DNA from: JAFAXD01 sp035472475
Lineage (GTDB): Bacteria; Pseudomonadota; Alphaproteobacteria; Rhizobiales; Xanthobacteraceae
Assembly (NCBI GenBank): GCA_035472475.1
Contig: DATIPA010000109.1
Coordinates: 1-21,938, forward strand
Length of the DNA: 21,938 nt
Direction of reading: 5' to 3'
Position numbers and translations under genes: made by a program. The stretch's first letter is position 1; each line of letters begins with the position of its first letter. The notes beneath the pieces are model-generated. The model did no database searches and was not told the DNA's origin. It worked only from the letters and a program-made list of their open reading frames with translations. Positions 7,596-15,428 of the stretch are shown piece after piece.

Positions 7596-8228
7596 ATGCC
7601 AACTGTTGCGATCTATTCTTCAGACGCCAATCTGCGCCGGCGGCTCGATCGCCTGTTGCAGGCCAATCAGTCCTTTAAGGTCGCTGGGAGCGCCGGTGAC
7701 GCTGGCGCGTTTGGTCGGCTGCTCGATCAGCACGCGGTTGACGTCGCGCTCGCCGACGCGCCCCAGGATTTGCTGGCCGATTGGTGCCGGCGCTTCCGCC
7801 AAACAGCGTTTGTCGCCTTAACGTCGGAGGCCGGCGCTGAGGAACTGGACGCGCTCGCAGCTGGCGCGCATGCGGTTCTTGCGCGCGCCGCAGATGACGC
7901 AGAAGTTATCGCGGCAGTCACCGCCGCACGGCATGGATTGGCACTGCTGCCGCGCCCGCTGCTCAGCGCATTGCTCGCGGCAAGCGCGATCGAAACGCCC
8001 GGATCCACGTCGAACCCCGCCGATGATCCATCCCCGCTCACCCCGCGCGAGCTTGAAGTACTGGTCGCGATGGCGGACGGCATGTCGAACAAAACGATCG
8101 CGCGCCGGCTCGGGATTTCTTACCACACGGTCAAGTTCCACGTCGCCGCGATCCTGGCCAAGCTCGACGCCGACAGCAGGACTGAAGCCGTGGCACGCGC
8201 CGCGCATTTGGGGCTGGTGATGCTGTGA
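7596..8228 (+). CDS. LuxR/NarL-type response regulator with degenerate receiver
   Basis: A 210-residue transcription factor. The N-terminal 1-120 has a receiver-like fold (MPTVAIYSSDANLRRRLDRL; VDVALAD with Asp54 at the phosphoacceptor position), but the usual acidic pair after strand 1 is reduced to SSD and the conserved Lys of strand 5 is replaced in AVLARAADD. The C-terminal LuxR DNA-binding domain (about 144-208) is intact: LTPRELEVLVAMADGMSNK, then IARRLGISYHTVKFHVAAI. No histidine kinase is nearby. It probably binds DNA as a dimer and may be controlled by something other than phosphorylation. The start follows GGGAG by ten bases, inside the hairpin described at 7561-7588. Co-directional with the pseudoprotease upstream and the GNAT gene downstream (51 bp). 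Confidence 0.92.
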   Translation: MPTVAIYSSDANLRRRLDRLLQANQSFKVAGSAGDAGAFGRLLDQHAVDVALADAPQDLLADWCRRFRQTAFVALTSEAGAEELDALAAGAHAVLARAADDAEVIAAVTAARHGLALLPRPLLSALLAASAIETPGSTSNPADDPSPLTPRELEVLVAMADGMSNKTIARRLGISYHTVKFHVAAILAKLDADSRTEAVARAAHLGLVML

Positions 8229-8279
8229 GGGGCCTGATATCGCGAGCGGCTGGATGCGCATCGCCTCCGGAGCGGACAC

Positions 8280-9140
8280 GTGAATCACACTGTCGGACCA
8301 GGCTACGACGTTCGCCTCATGACGCGCGCCGAGCTCGATCTCGCGGTCGATTGGGCCGCACAGGAAGGCTGGAACCCGGGGATAGACGACGCCCGCGCCT
8401 TTCATGCCAGCGACCCCATGGGGTTTTTCGTTGGCGTTCAGGACGGGGAGCCCGTCGCCTCAATCTCGCTCGTCGCTTATGACGAGGCGTACGCGTTCCT
8501 CGGCTTCTACATTGTCAAGCCGGCACGGCGCGGACGCGGTTTCGGGCATGCGCTCTGGCGCGCCGCGATCACACGTCGCGGGCGTCCGCTGACCGGGCTC
8601 GACGGTGTCGTTGCCCAGCAGGGTAACTACGCCAAGTCGGGTTTTCGCCTCGCCTATCGCAACATTCGCTTCGGCGGGCCAGCACCGACGGGTGCGGCCG
8701 AGGCGGTGCGTCCGGTCGTGAGGGTCGCGGAGCTGCCCTTCGACCGCATCCTCGCCTACGACCGGTTATTTTTTCCGGCACCGCGGCCGGCTTTTCTCAG
8801 CTTGTGGCTCACTCCGCGGCTCGGCGTTGCGCTCGCGATGCGCGATGGCGACCGGATTGTCGGGCTCGGCGCAATCCGCGCCTGCCGACAGGGCTTCAAG
8901 ATCGGGCCGCTCTACGCCGATGACGAGGTCGCGGCGCAATCGTTGTTTCTGCGGCTCGCCGCTCACACGTCTGGCGGTGACATATTTCTCGACGTGCCGG
9001 AGCCGAACGCCGCTGCGTTGCAGCTTGCCGAGCGCCACGGGCTCAAGCCCGTGTTCGAGACTGCACGCATGTATACGGGACCGGCTCCCGACATTCCGCT
9101 TGCGCGGCTCTTCGGAGTCACGAGTTTTGAGTTAGGGTAG
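8280..9140 (+). CDS. GNAT family N-acetyltransferase, two-domain
   Basis: A 286-residue protein. The N-terminal GNAT domain (about 10-125) has the acetyl-CoA pyrophosphate-binding loop RRGRGFGHALW at residues 83-93, preceded by the strand FLGFYIVKP. The C-terminal half (about 145-280) resembles the second GNAT-like domain of the Acetyltransf_18 architecture. Start is GTG at 8280, supported by GGAG seven bases upstream and by the family N-terminus. The acceptor substrate is unknown. It follows the LuxR-type regulator by 51 bp, so the three plus-strand genes from 6647 may be one transcript. Its stop is only 8 bp from the end of the convergent Nudix gene. Confidence 0.9.
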   Translation: MNHTVGPGYDVRLMTRAELDLAVDWAAQEGWNPGIDDARAFHASDPMGFFVGVQDGEPVASISLVAYDEAYAFLGFYIVKPARRGRGFGHALWRAAITRRGRPLTGLDGVVAQQGNYAKSGFRLAYRNIRFGGPAPTGAAEAVRPVVRVAELPFDRILAYDRLFFPAPRPAFLSLWLTPRLGVALAMRDGDRIVGLGAIRACRQGFKIGPLYADDEVAAQSLFLRLAAHTSGGDIFLDVPEPNAAALQLAERHGLKPVFETARMYTGPAPDIPLARLFGVTSFELG

Positions 9141-9148
9141 CTTCGTTT

Positions 9149-9697
9149 TCAGCCTGTTGCCTGCGCGCGACTCGCCTGCTCGCCGCGACCATATGCGCGC
9201 GTGCGAAACGCCCGAAGGTCGTGGGCATAGCGCGTCGCGGGCGTGATCATCTCGCTGCGACGCGCCGACCGTTGGACCGCCCTGATAGCGACGGGACCGA
9301 CGCTGCGGAGAAACACCTGCTCGCGCGAACGCGACAGTCGCTTGATCGCCTCGTCGAGCGGCAGCCATTCGACTGCCTTCACGTCCGGCATCAGCCGGCG
9401 GGCCGGACCGCCGACGGCCCGCATGGCCCAGAACTGTACGACTTTGATGCGCTCGCCGACGTCGTAGGCGATCGTGCCCAGGAAGGCGTGCACGTACGTC
9501 TTGTGCCCGACCTCTTCCAGCACCTCGCGCCGGGCTGCCGCCAGCGCGCTTTCGTCGTCGTTGATCTTTCCCTTGGGCAATACCCAGTCGTCGTATTTCC
9601 GCAACTGTACGACCGCGATCAGCGGTTCACGGCTGCTGCGCAGCACAACCCCACCGGCCGCGAGAATTGGCGAGCGTGCTTTCTTTCGACCCTGCAT
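9149..9697 (-). CDS. Nudix hydrolase
   Basis: A 182-residue protein with a complete Nudix box: Gly43, Glu49, then Arg57-Glu58 and Glu61-Glu62 with Gly64 (G-x5-E-x7-R-E-x2-E-E-x-G). These residues bind Mg2+ and hydrolyse nucleoside diphosphates linked to another moiety. The preceding WVLPKGK and the overall length resemble the diadenosine/diphosphoinositol polyphosphate hydrolase-like group, but the substrate is uncertain. The C-terminal 50 residues are Arg/Ala-rich and outside the catalytic fold. GAGGA seven bases before the ATG supports the start. It converges with the GNAT gene and is probably monocistronic. Confidence 0.92.
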   Translation of the reverse strand: MQGRKKARSPILAAGGVVLRSSREPLIAVVQLRKYDDWVLPKGKINDDESALAAARREVLEEVGHKTYVHAFLGTIAYDVGERIKVVQFWAMRAVGGPARRLMPDVKAVEWLPLDEAIKRLSRSREQVFLRSVGPVAIRAVQRSARRSEMITPATRYAHDLRAFRTRAYGRGEQASRAQATG

Positions 9698-9862
9698 TCC
9701 GAATTCCTCGACTGATCATTGCGATTACTCCGCCGGCCCTTCGATCAGCAACAAACCCCATTCGGCGGCTCACGCGTATGCTCGCAGGCGCGAATCACTC
9801 TGCATCAAGCCTTAGCAGCTTTCGCGCACGAGCCGAATAGCGCCGCTGAGGCAGACCTAAAG

Positions 9863-9883
9863 TTCTTAATCCCGCGTTAAGAA
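9863..9883. repeat. Inverted repeat TTCTTAA-N7-TTAAGAA
   Basis: Perfect 7-bp arms, TTCTTAA and TTAAGAA, separated by seven bases, in an AT-richer patch of the gap before the thiolase gene. The symmetry fits a dimeric regulator's operator. No U-run follows on either strand and the stem is AT-rich, so a terminator is unlikely. It lies about 300 bp upstream of the thiolase start, so the target promoter is unclear. Confidence 0.35.
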
Positions 9884-9942
9884 ATTGCGAACTGGCCCGC
9901 ACGTGCCTTTCTCTCGACATAATTTAAAATCGACGAGTCGCG

Positions 9943-10017
9943 TCAGTTCACCGGATAGGTCTTGATGAAATCCGCGTCGAACGCCACTCCAAACCCGGGT
10001 GCGTCGCGCAGCATGGT
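9943..10017 (-). pseudogene. Possible 3' remnant of an enolase-superfamily (mandelate racemase-like) gene
   Basis: Reading leftwards to a TGA at 9943-9945, the last 24 codons give DTMLRDAPGFGVAFDADFI followed by KTYPVN. The pattern 'P-G-x-G-V-x-[F/L]-D-x-D' just before the C-terminus is typical of mandelate racemase/muconate lactonizing enzymes. Upstream the frame runs on, antisense to the thiolase gene, without family resemblance. I infer a gene that lost everything but its tail. The match is short and recalled from memory, so confidence is low. Confidence 0.3.
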
Positions 10018-10179
10018 ATCCGCCGAACGCCAGGCGCTGCAGGCGCAGCCAGCAACTGCGGAAAGCAACTGCGGCCACAATCCATCGTGATTTGCTGGCA
10101 CTAGCGTCCGGGAGCTAATCTCGGACCGTCGGCCACGGCGATAATCACGAACAACAGATGGCCGCAACAGGAGCCCGCC

Positions 10180-11451
10180 ATGACAAACGGTACCTCGCCC
10201 GTATGGCTGGCTTGCGGATTGCGCACGCCGTTCGTTCGTGTCGATGGGGCGCTGGCGGGGCGCGATCAACTCACCATGTCGGTTCCGGTCGCGCAGGCGA
10301 TGGCACAGCGGGTGAATGGCGCAATCGATCTCGGCGTCTGGGGCGCAGTGGCGCTCAATCTCGCCTATTCCAATCTGGCGCGCGAAATCTGGCTCGAAGC
10401 CAAGCTCGATCCGCATGTCACGACCTTCACCACAATCATGCAGTGCTGCACCAGCATGAACGGTGCCTTTGAGGCAGCCGGGATGCTTGGCAACGGCCGT
10501 GAGCTTGCGCTCGTCGGCGGCGTCGAAAGCATGAGCCGCGTTCAGTTCGGCCTCGGAGCGAACCTGTCGGTATGGTTGCGGCGGATCGGACAGGCTCGCG
10601 ACACCGGGGCGCGCCTGGGCGTACTGCGGCAACTGCGGCCCGCGGACATCCGTCTCTACGTACCGCGCGTCCAGAACCGCGTGACCGGGCGGAGCATGGG
10701 CGAGCATTGCGAAGACATGGCCAAAACCTGGAACATCAGCCGGCAGGAGCAGGATGAGTTGGCGCTCGCAAGTCACCGCGGCGCAGTCGATGGGCAGGAC
10801 CGCGGCTTTTTCGACGATCTGATCGTGCCGATCGACGGCCACAAGCGCGATGATTTTCCGCGCCGTGACACCTCGCTCGAAAAGCTCGCCCGCCTGCACC
10901 CGGCCTTCGATACGACTAGCGGGCGCGGAACGCTCACCGCCGGCAACTCTTCGCCGCTGACCGATGGCGCGGCCGGCGTTTGGGTTGCGACTGAGAAAGG
11001 CCTTGCTCGACTGCCTGGCACGACGCCGCGCGTGCGGCTCGTCGATTTCGAGGTCGCGGCGATCGATATCTTCCACGAGGGATTGTTGATGGCACCGGTC
11101 ACCGCGATCCCGCGGCTGCTGGCGCGCCAGCATCTCACCTTCAACGATATTCATCTCTGGGAAATTCACGAGGCGTTTTCCGCCCAGGTCGCGTGCCATA
11201 TCCGGGGACTTGAGGATGCGGCCTTTGTGAAGCAGAAGGCCGGGGTCGAGCACACGTTCGGAAAATTCCCGCGCGAGCGCATGAACCCCAATGGCGGCAG
11301 CGTCGCGCTTGGGCATCCGTTCGCGGCGACTGGCGCTCGCATCCTGAGCCAGGCCGTGAAGGAACTCGCCGCCATGCCGGCCGGCAGCCGCGCGGTCGTG
11401 AGCATTTGTGCCGACGGCGGCGAAGGCACCGTGGCTTTGCTGGAGAACTAG
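10180..11451 (+). CDS. Thiolase (acetyl-CoA acyltransferase, FadI-like)
   Basis: A 423-residue thiolase. Active-site residues are visible: nucleophile Cys90 in MQCCTSMNGAFEAA, His330 in EIHEAF, His379 in ALGHPFAATGAR and the acid/base Cys410 in CADGGEGTVAL. HEAF in place of the usual NEAF groups it with FadI/trifunctional-protein beta-subunit-like thiolases. It cleaves 3-ketoacyl-CoA with CoA to acetyl-CoA, or runs the reverse condensation. CAGGAG six bases before the ATG supports the start. No partner hydratase/dehydrogenase (FadJ-like) is adjacent. The next gene on the strand, a flavin monooxygenase, lies 178 bp on, so a shared pathway is possible but unproven. Confidence 0.93.
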   Translation: MTNGTSPVWLACGLRTPFVRVDGALAGRDQLTMSVPVAQAMAQRVNGAIDLGVWGAVALNLAYSNLAREIWLEAKLDPHVTTFTTIMQCCTSMNGAFEAAGMLGNGRELALVGGVESMSRVQFGLGANLSVWLRRIGQARDTGARLGVLRQLRPADIRLYVPRVQNRVTGRSMGEHCEDMAKTWNISRQEQDELALASHRGAVDGQDRGFFDDLIVPIDGHKRDDFPRRDTSLEKLARLHPAFDTTSGRGTLTAGNSSPLTDGAAGVWVATEKGLARLPGTTPRVRLVDFEVAAIDIFHEGLLMAPVTAIPRLLARQHLTFNDIHLWEIHEAFSAQVACHIRGLEDAAFVKQKAGVEHTFGKFPRERMNPNGGSVALGHPFAATGARILSQAVKELAAMPAGSRAVVSICADGGEGTVALLEN

Positions 11452-11629
11452 GCAACAGGCCGAGTTAACCCGCCGTTGAAAGGTTCATAGCTTCGCAGGG
11501 CTGCTCAGCAACACGGAGTTCGCCGCAAAGCGGCACATAAGGCAAATCGATTTCATTGACGCCGCGCGCCCGATCCCTACGTTCTTAGGCGCCGGAGTCG
11601 GGCAGTAGGTTCCGTTCCAAGAGGTACCC

Positions 11630-12979
11630 ATGGGTAAACCACGGCAGTTGCGGCTCGGCGCATTCATGCGGCCGGTCAGCATCCACACCGCGGCCTGGCG
11701 CTATCCGGGCGGCATGTCCGACGCGAACTTCAACTTCGCGCACATCAAGCGCTTTGCGCAGACGCTTGAACGCGGCAAGTTTGACGCCTTCTTCATGGCC
11801 GATCATCTGGCGGTGCTCAACATGCCGATGAGCGCGCTAAAGCGCAGCGCCACCGTGACGTCATTCGATCCCGCGACCTTGCTGCCGGCACTGGCCGTCG
11901 TCACCGAGCATCTTGGTCTGATCGCCACCGGCTCGACCACCTTTGATGAGCCCTATCACGTGGCGCGCCGCTTCGCGTCCCTCGACCATCTCAGCGGGGG
12001 GCGCGCCGGCTGGAACGTCGTGACCACGTCGAACCCCGACGCGGCGCTCAATTTCGGCCTCGATGATCACATGGAGCACGACGAGCGCTACCGACGCGCG
12101 CGCGAGTTCTTCGACGTGGTGACCGGTTTATGGGACAGCTGGGCGGACGATGCGTTCGTTCGCGACGTGAAGAACGGGGTCTACTTCGATCCCGACAAGC
12201 TCCACGTGCTCGATCACAAAGGCAAATATTTCTCGGTGCGCGGGCCCCTCAACGTCGCGCGCCCGATTCAGGGGTGGCCGGTGATTGTGCAAGCGGGCGC
12301 CTCGGAAGCGGGTCGGCAGCTCGCGGCCGAGACCGCGGAGGCGGTCTTCACCGGCCAGGGCAACTTGGCGGAAGGCAAGCGCTTCTACGCCGACGTCAAG
12401 GGTCGCATGGAGAAGATCGGGCGCAACCCAGACCACATGAAGATTCTCCCCGGCTGCTTTGTGGTGGTCGGGGAATCTCTCGAGGAGGCGCGCGAGAAGC
12501 GTGCACTGCTTGACAGCCTCGTTCACTACGACAGCGGGATTGCGTCGCTCTCGATCGCGCTCGGCACCGACGCGTCGGGATTCGATCCGGATGGTCCGCT
12601 ACCGGACATTCCGCAGAGCAACGCCAGCCAGAGCGCGCGCGACCGCATCGTGGAGACAGCGAAGCGTGATCACCTGACCGTGCGTCAGCTGGCCCAGCGC
12701 AGCGGCAGCTTCTCCGGTCTCGCCATGATGGGCACGCCCGCAATGATCGCCGACCAGATGGAGCAGTGGCTCACCGAAGGGGGCTCGGACGGATTCAACA
12801 TCATGTTCCCGTTTCTGCCGGCCGGGCTCGACGACTTCGTTGACAAGGTGGTGCCCGAATTGCAGCGGCGCGGGATTTTCCGGCGCGAGTACGAGGGCAA
12901 GACACTGCGCGAAAATCTGGACTTGCCGCGTCCGCCCAATCGCTTCTTCGCGCCGGAGGAGCGTCGCCGGGCCGGGTAG
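11630..12979 (+). CDS. LLM class flavin-dependent monooxygenase (NtaA/SnaA/DszA family)
   Basis: A 449-residue TIM-barrel monooxygenase using FMNH2 supplied by a separate reductase. Family signatures include the N-terminus LGAFMRPVSIHTAAWRYPG, FDAFFMADHLAVL, the SGGRAGWNVVTTSNPDAALNFG segment around residues 122-144, the WPVIVQAGASEAGRQLAAE segment around 222-240, and the C-terminal DGFNIMFPFLPAGLDDFVD. This group includes nitrilotriacetate, dibenzothiophene sulfone and alkanesulfonate-type monooxygenases, so the substrate is likely a xenobiotic or an organosulfur or amine compound; which one cannot be told. AGAGG about five bases before the ATG supports the start. No dedicated flavin reductase gene is adjacent. 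Confidence 0.93.
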   Translation: MGKPRQLRLGAFMRPVSIHTAAWRYPGGMSDANFNFAHIKRFAQTLERGKFDAFFMADHLAVLNMPMSALKRSATVTSFDPATLLPALAVVTEHLGLIATGSTTFDEPYHVARRFASLDHLSGGRAGWNVVTTSNPDAALNFGLDDHMEHDERYRRAREFFDVVTGLWDSWADDAFVRDVKNGVYFDPDKLHVLDHKGKYFSVRGPLNVARPIQGWPVIVQAGASEAGRQLAAETAEAVFTGQGNLAEGKRFYADVKGRMEKIGRNPDHMKILPGCFVVVGESLEEAREKRALLDSLVHYDSGIASLSIALGTDASGFDPDGPLPDIPQSNASQSARDRIVETAKRDHLTVRQLAQRSGSFSGLAMMGTPAMIADQMEQWLTEGGSDGFNIMFPFLPAGLDDFVDKVVPELQRRGIFRREYEGKTLRENLDLPRPPNRFFAPEERRRAG

Positions 12980-13017
12980 GCGCTTAAGGCCTCACTGCGA
13001 TCGCGCGCCGAAATTGA

Positions 13018-13320
13018 TCAGCGGTCGTTGTCCGCCGGCGGCTCATCGACTTTAAAACCGCGAAACGCCCATGCGGTGGCGGCCCCGAACAGCAGGAGTG
13101 CGACCGGCGGGCCGAACAGCAATACCGGGATCACCAGAAGGTCACTCGGCCGCAGCCCGGTCTCAAGCGCGCCCATGATCAAATAGATGACCCAACTCAT
13201 CACCCAGGCCGCGGAGATCAGGAACCAGATCCGGATCATACCGCGCCGCCAATTGATAGGTGCTGACGGTTCGCTGGTTTGCGGCCGGAACGGACGGCGC
13301 GGAATACTGTAGAGCGGCAT
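13018..13320 (-). CDS. Small membrane protein, two transmembrane segments
   Basis: A protein of about 100 residues starting MPLYSIPRRPFRPQ. A basic N-terminal tail is followed by two hydrophobic helices, WFLISAAWVMSWVIYLIMGAL and LLVIPVLLFGPPVALLLFG, separated by a short loop (ETGLRPSD), and an acidic hydrophilic end (VDEPPADNDR). The frame extends upstream to 13398, but the ATG at 13320 has GAGAAG upstream and gives a more natural N-terminus. I do not recognise a family. It is convergent with the flavin monooxygenase (38 bp between stops) and lies downstream of another small membrane protein gene on the same strand. Confidence 0.6.
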   Translation of the reverse strand: MPLYSIPRRPFRPQTSEPSAPINWRRGMIRIWFLISAAWVMSWVIYLIMGALETGLRPSDLLVIPVLLFGPPVALLLFGAATAWAFRGFKVDEPPADNDR

Positions 13321-13406
13321 AAGAACTTCTCGATTGCTGACGGACACCAGCCGACCTCTCGGGTTGCTCAGGGTCAGGCGGTAAAGTGCTTTGATCATGG
13401 GATTGT

Positions 13407-13435
13407 GCGCTTAGCGTGACGGATCACGCAAGCGC
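13407..13435. repeat. 12-bp stem hairpin in the 13399-13649 gap
   Basis: GCGCTT-A-GCGTGA (13407-13419) pairs with TCACGC-AAGCGC (13424-13435), giving a 12-bp stem with one bulged A and a 4-nt CGGA loop. No U-run follows on either strand. It lies between two minus-strand membrane protein genes, in a gap otherwise without recognised features. It could be a REP-like element, a transcript-end hairpin or an operator. Confidence 0.4.
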
Positions 13436-13649
13436 TATTCGGGCCGCGGGTGAATCGCTGCGTAACATCTGCGTGCCAAACAATGCGCCATCAGCCAATT
13501 GCTACGACCGCGACGGGCTGAGATACCGGCGGCCGGCGGGACGTCACGCTCGAACACCATCCGGCCAAGAAACGGCCGCACCAGAAAAAGGCTGTTCCAT
13601 CAATGTTTTATGAGAATCGCGCGTGCCATGCGGCGACCTGCTCAATTAA

Positions 13650-14195
13650 CTACCGAGATGCGGTAGCGGCGCCATCGCCGACCAGCCACTGCGGCGGCGA
13701 CGTGTTCAACGTGAAAACGTCGGACTCGCTTTTCGATCGGCCGCCCCACGGCCAACGCGAATCGTATTGGCTGATGAAATCGATTTTCGCCCGGACGATC
13801 TTGTCGCCCTCGCGCAAGTCCACCGCCACATGGAGCGGGCAAGTGTAGGTTTCTGATTGGCCGGGGGCGAGGTCGCCAACCGGCTGCGAGATCGTAACAC
13901 CGGTTTCAGTGAACGCTTTGTTGGACTGCGATCGGGCGGAGACCAGCATGCACACGATCTGCAGGTTGCGCAGCGGGAACAGCGCGCTTCGGTTCTTGAC
14001 CTTGAACGAAAGCTCCAACGGCGATTCAAGGGATGGCGTTGCGGGGTGGAAGGCGGGCGCCGTCGGCCAGAGCGGACCCCAGATACCGATGATGGCCGCG
14101 ATAATAATGACAAGTCCGGCGACCGCTGCCGCGGCCTTCATCCAGCCGGCATGCCACGGCATGGGTCGGTGAGCTTCCGGTTCGAGCTTGTTCAC
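13650..14195 (-). CDS. Membrane-anchored hypothetical protein
   Basis: A protein of about 181 residues. A short cytoplasmic N-terminus (VNKLEPEAHRPMPWHAGW) precedes one transmembrane helix (AAAAVAGLVIIIAAIIGIW), and the remaining 130 residues are probably periplasmic and beta-rich (LELSFKVKNRSALFPLRNLQ; TYTCPLHVAVDLREGDKIV). I chose the GTG at 14195 because GGGAG lies ten bases upstream; the open frame continues to 14309 without a better start, and an ATG at 14162 is an alternative. The beta-sandwich-like pattern ('force/potential' of a CARDB or FixG type) is only an impression. Function unknown. Divergent from the Bug-family receptor. Confidence 0.65.
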   Translation of the reverse strand: MNKLEPEAHRPMPWHAGWMKAAAAVAGLVIIIAAIIGIWGPLWPTAPAFHPATPSLESPLELSFKVKNRSALFPLRNLQIVCMLVSARSQSNKAFTETGVTISQPVGDLAPGQSETYTCPLHVAVDLREGDKIVRAKIDFISQYDSRWPWGGRSKSESDVFTLNTSPPQWLVGDGAATASR

Positions 14196-14361
14196 GACAG
14201 ACCGACTCCCTTCGGCTCTATTATCGGCCAGCCAGGGCTGCCCTGTCACGACTATTGCAGCCCCGGGCACCGGCCTGCTGCCAGGAGACCTTTGCGCGAT
14301 TCGACGCATTCGGCTCTACTATAAGGGAGGCGAAGTCTTCGTATCCTTAACGCGCGTCACG

Positions 14362-15351
14362 ATGGATTGGACACGTCGCCAGTCGCTGCAGTTCGGTCTG
14401 GGCGCCCTCGCAGCTATCAGCGGCTTGCGCGGCGCGGCCGCGCAGGACTATCCGGCCCGGCCGGTGACCCTCGTCGTTCCGTTCGCCCCCGGCGGGGGTC
14501 TCGACATGATCGCGCGCCAGCTGCAGCCGCTGCTGGAGCAGCGACTCGGTAAACCGCTGCTGATCGAGAACCGGCCCGGCGCGGGGACCATGATTGGCGC
14601 CGCGGCGGTCGCAAAGGCGGCGCCGGATGGCTACACGCTCCTGTTCGGCAGCGCCTCTCCGCTGGCAATCGCAGTGAGCGTGAACAAGAATCCGCCCTAC
14701 GATCCGGTGCGGGACTTCGTGCCGATTGCGATGATCGGCAACGCGGCGTTCGTGTTCGTGGTGACGCCGGATCTCGGCGTGAGCACGCTTGCCGACTTCA
14801 TCACGCTCGCCAAGGACAATCCTGGCCAATTGTCGTTCGGATCGGGCGGCAACGGCTCGATCCAGCACTTGTTTTCCGAGCTGCTGCAGACGATGGCTGG
14901 CATCCGCATGGTGCACGTCCCTTATCGCGGAGACAATCCCGTGCTCGGCGATATCGTCGCTGGACACATTCCGGCGGCTTTCGTCGAGATGGGCGTCGCC
15001 ATGCCGTTCATCAGCGCGCGCAAGGTGCGGGCGCTCGGCGTATCGTCTCCAACACGCGTGCCGGCCATGCCCGACATTCCGACAATTGCGGAGGCCGGCG
15101 TTCCCGGTTTCAGCGCCGTGTCATGGCAGATGTTCGTCGCCCCCGTCGGGACGCCACCGGAAATCGTCGAGCGGCTGCACGGCGATGTTATCGCGGTGCT
15201 GGCCAAGCCCGAGGTGCGGGACGATTTTGTGCGCGCCGGCCGCGTTTTGGCGCAGCAGCTGTCAGTCCCTGAGATGCAGGACTACATGAAGTCGGAGTTC
15301 GTGCGTTGGGCCAAGGTGGTGCGGGACGCCGGCATCAGCGCGTCGCAGTAG
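14362..15351 (+). CDS. Bug family tripartite tricarboxylate transporter substrate-binding protein
   Basis: A 329-residue periplasmic receptor. It has a twin-arginine-like signal (TRRQSLQFGLGALAAISG, then GAAAQ) and the family landmarks: DYPARPVTLVVPFAPGGG, IENRPGAGTMIGA, the KAAPDGYTLLFG segment, FGSGGNGSIQHL and VPYRGDNPVLGDIVAGHI. Bug proteins bind carboxylates such as citrate, glutarate, nicotinate or terephthalate and serve TctAB-type transporters. No tctA or tctB gene is nearby, which is common because receptors greatly outnumber transporters in these genomes. The open frame reaches back to 14188, but the ATG at 14362 places the RR motif correctly and is preferred despite a weak Shine-Dalgarno. 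Confidence 0.93.
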   Translation: MDWTRRQSLQFGLGALAAISGLRGAAAQDYPARPVTLVVPFAPGGGLDMIARQLQPLLEQRLGKPLLIENRPGAGTMIGAAAVAKAAPDGYTLLFGSASPLAIAVSVNKNPPYDPVRDFVPIAMIGNAAFVFVVTPDLGVSTLADFITLAKDNPGQLSFGSGGNGSIQHLFSELLQTMAGIRMVHVPYRGDNPVLGDIVAGHIPAAFVEMGVAMPFISARKVRALGVSSPTRVPAMPDIPTIAEAGVPGFSAVSWQMFVAPVGTPPEIVERLHGDVIAVLAKPEVRDDFVRAGRVLAQQLSVPEMQDYMKSEFVRWAKVVRDAGISASQ

Positions 15352-15428
15352 AAAAGACCGCAAGGCCCCCGATATTCGTATGTGTACGATCCTGCAGCGA
15401 GCTATTCACACGTCGCCGGATCGTGATG

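Larger units (their letters stand above)
9698..10179. other. Intergenic region between Nudix and thiolase genes
   Basis: A 482-bp gap holding the Nudix promoter on the left and the thiolase promoter on the right. No intact gene is seen. It contains an inverted repeat (9863-9883) inside a relatively AT-rich patch, and on the minus strand a short frame ending at 9943 that may be the tail of a lost gene. Confidence 0.6.

Noticed and set aside
9943..11316. 457-residue minus-strand open frame antisense to the thiolase gene
   Set aside because: It is the codon-mirror of a strongly supported thiolase gene, with no family signature except its last 24 residues, which are reported separately.
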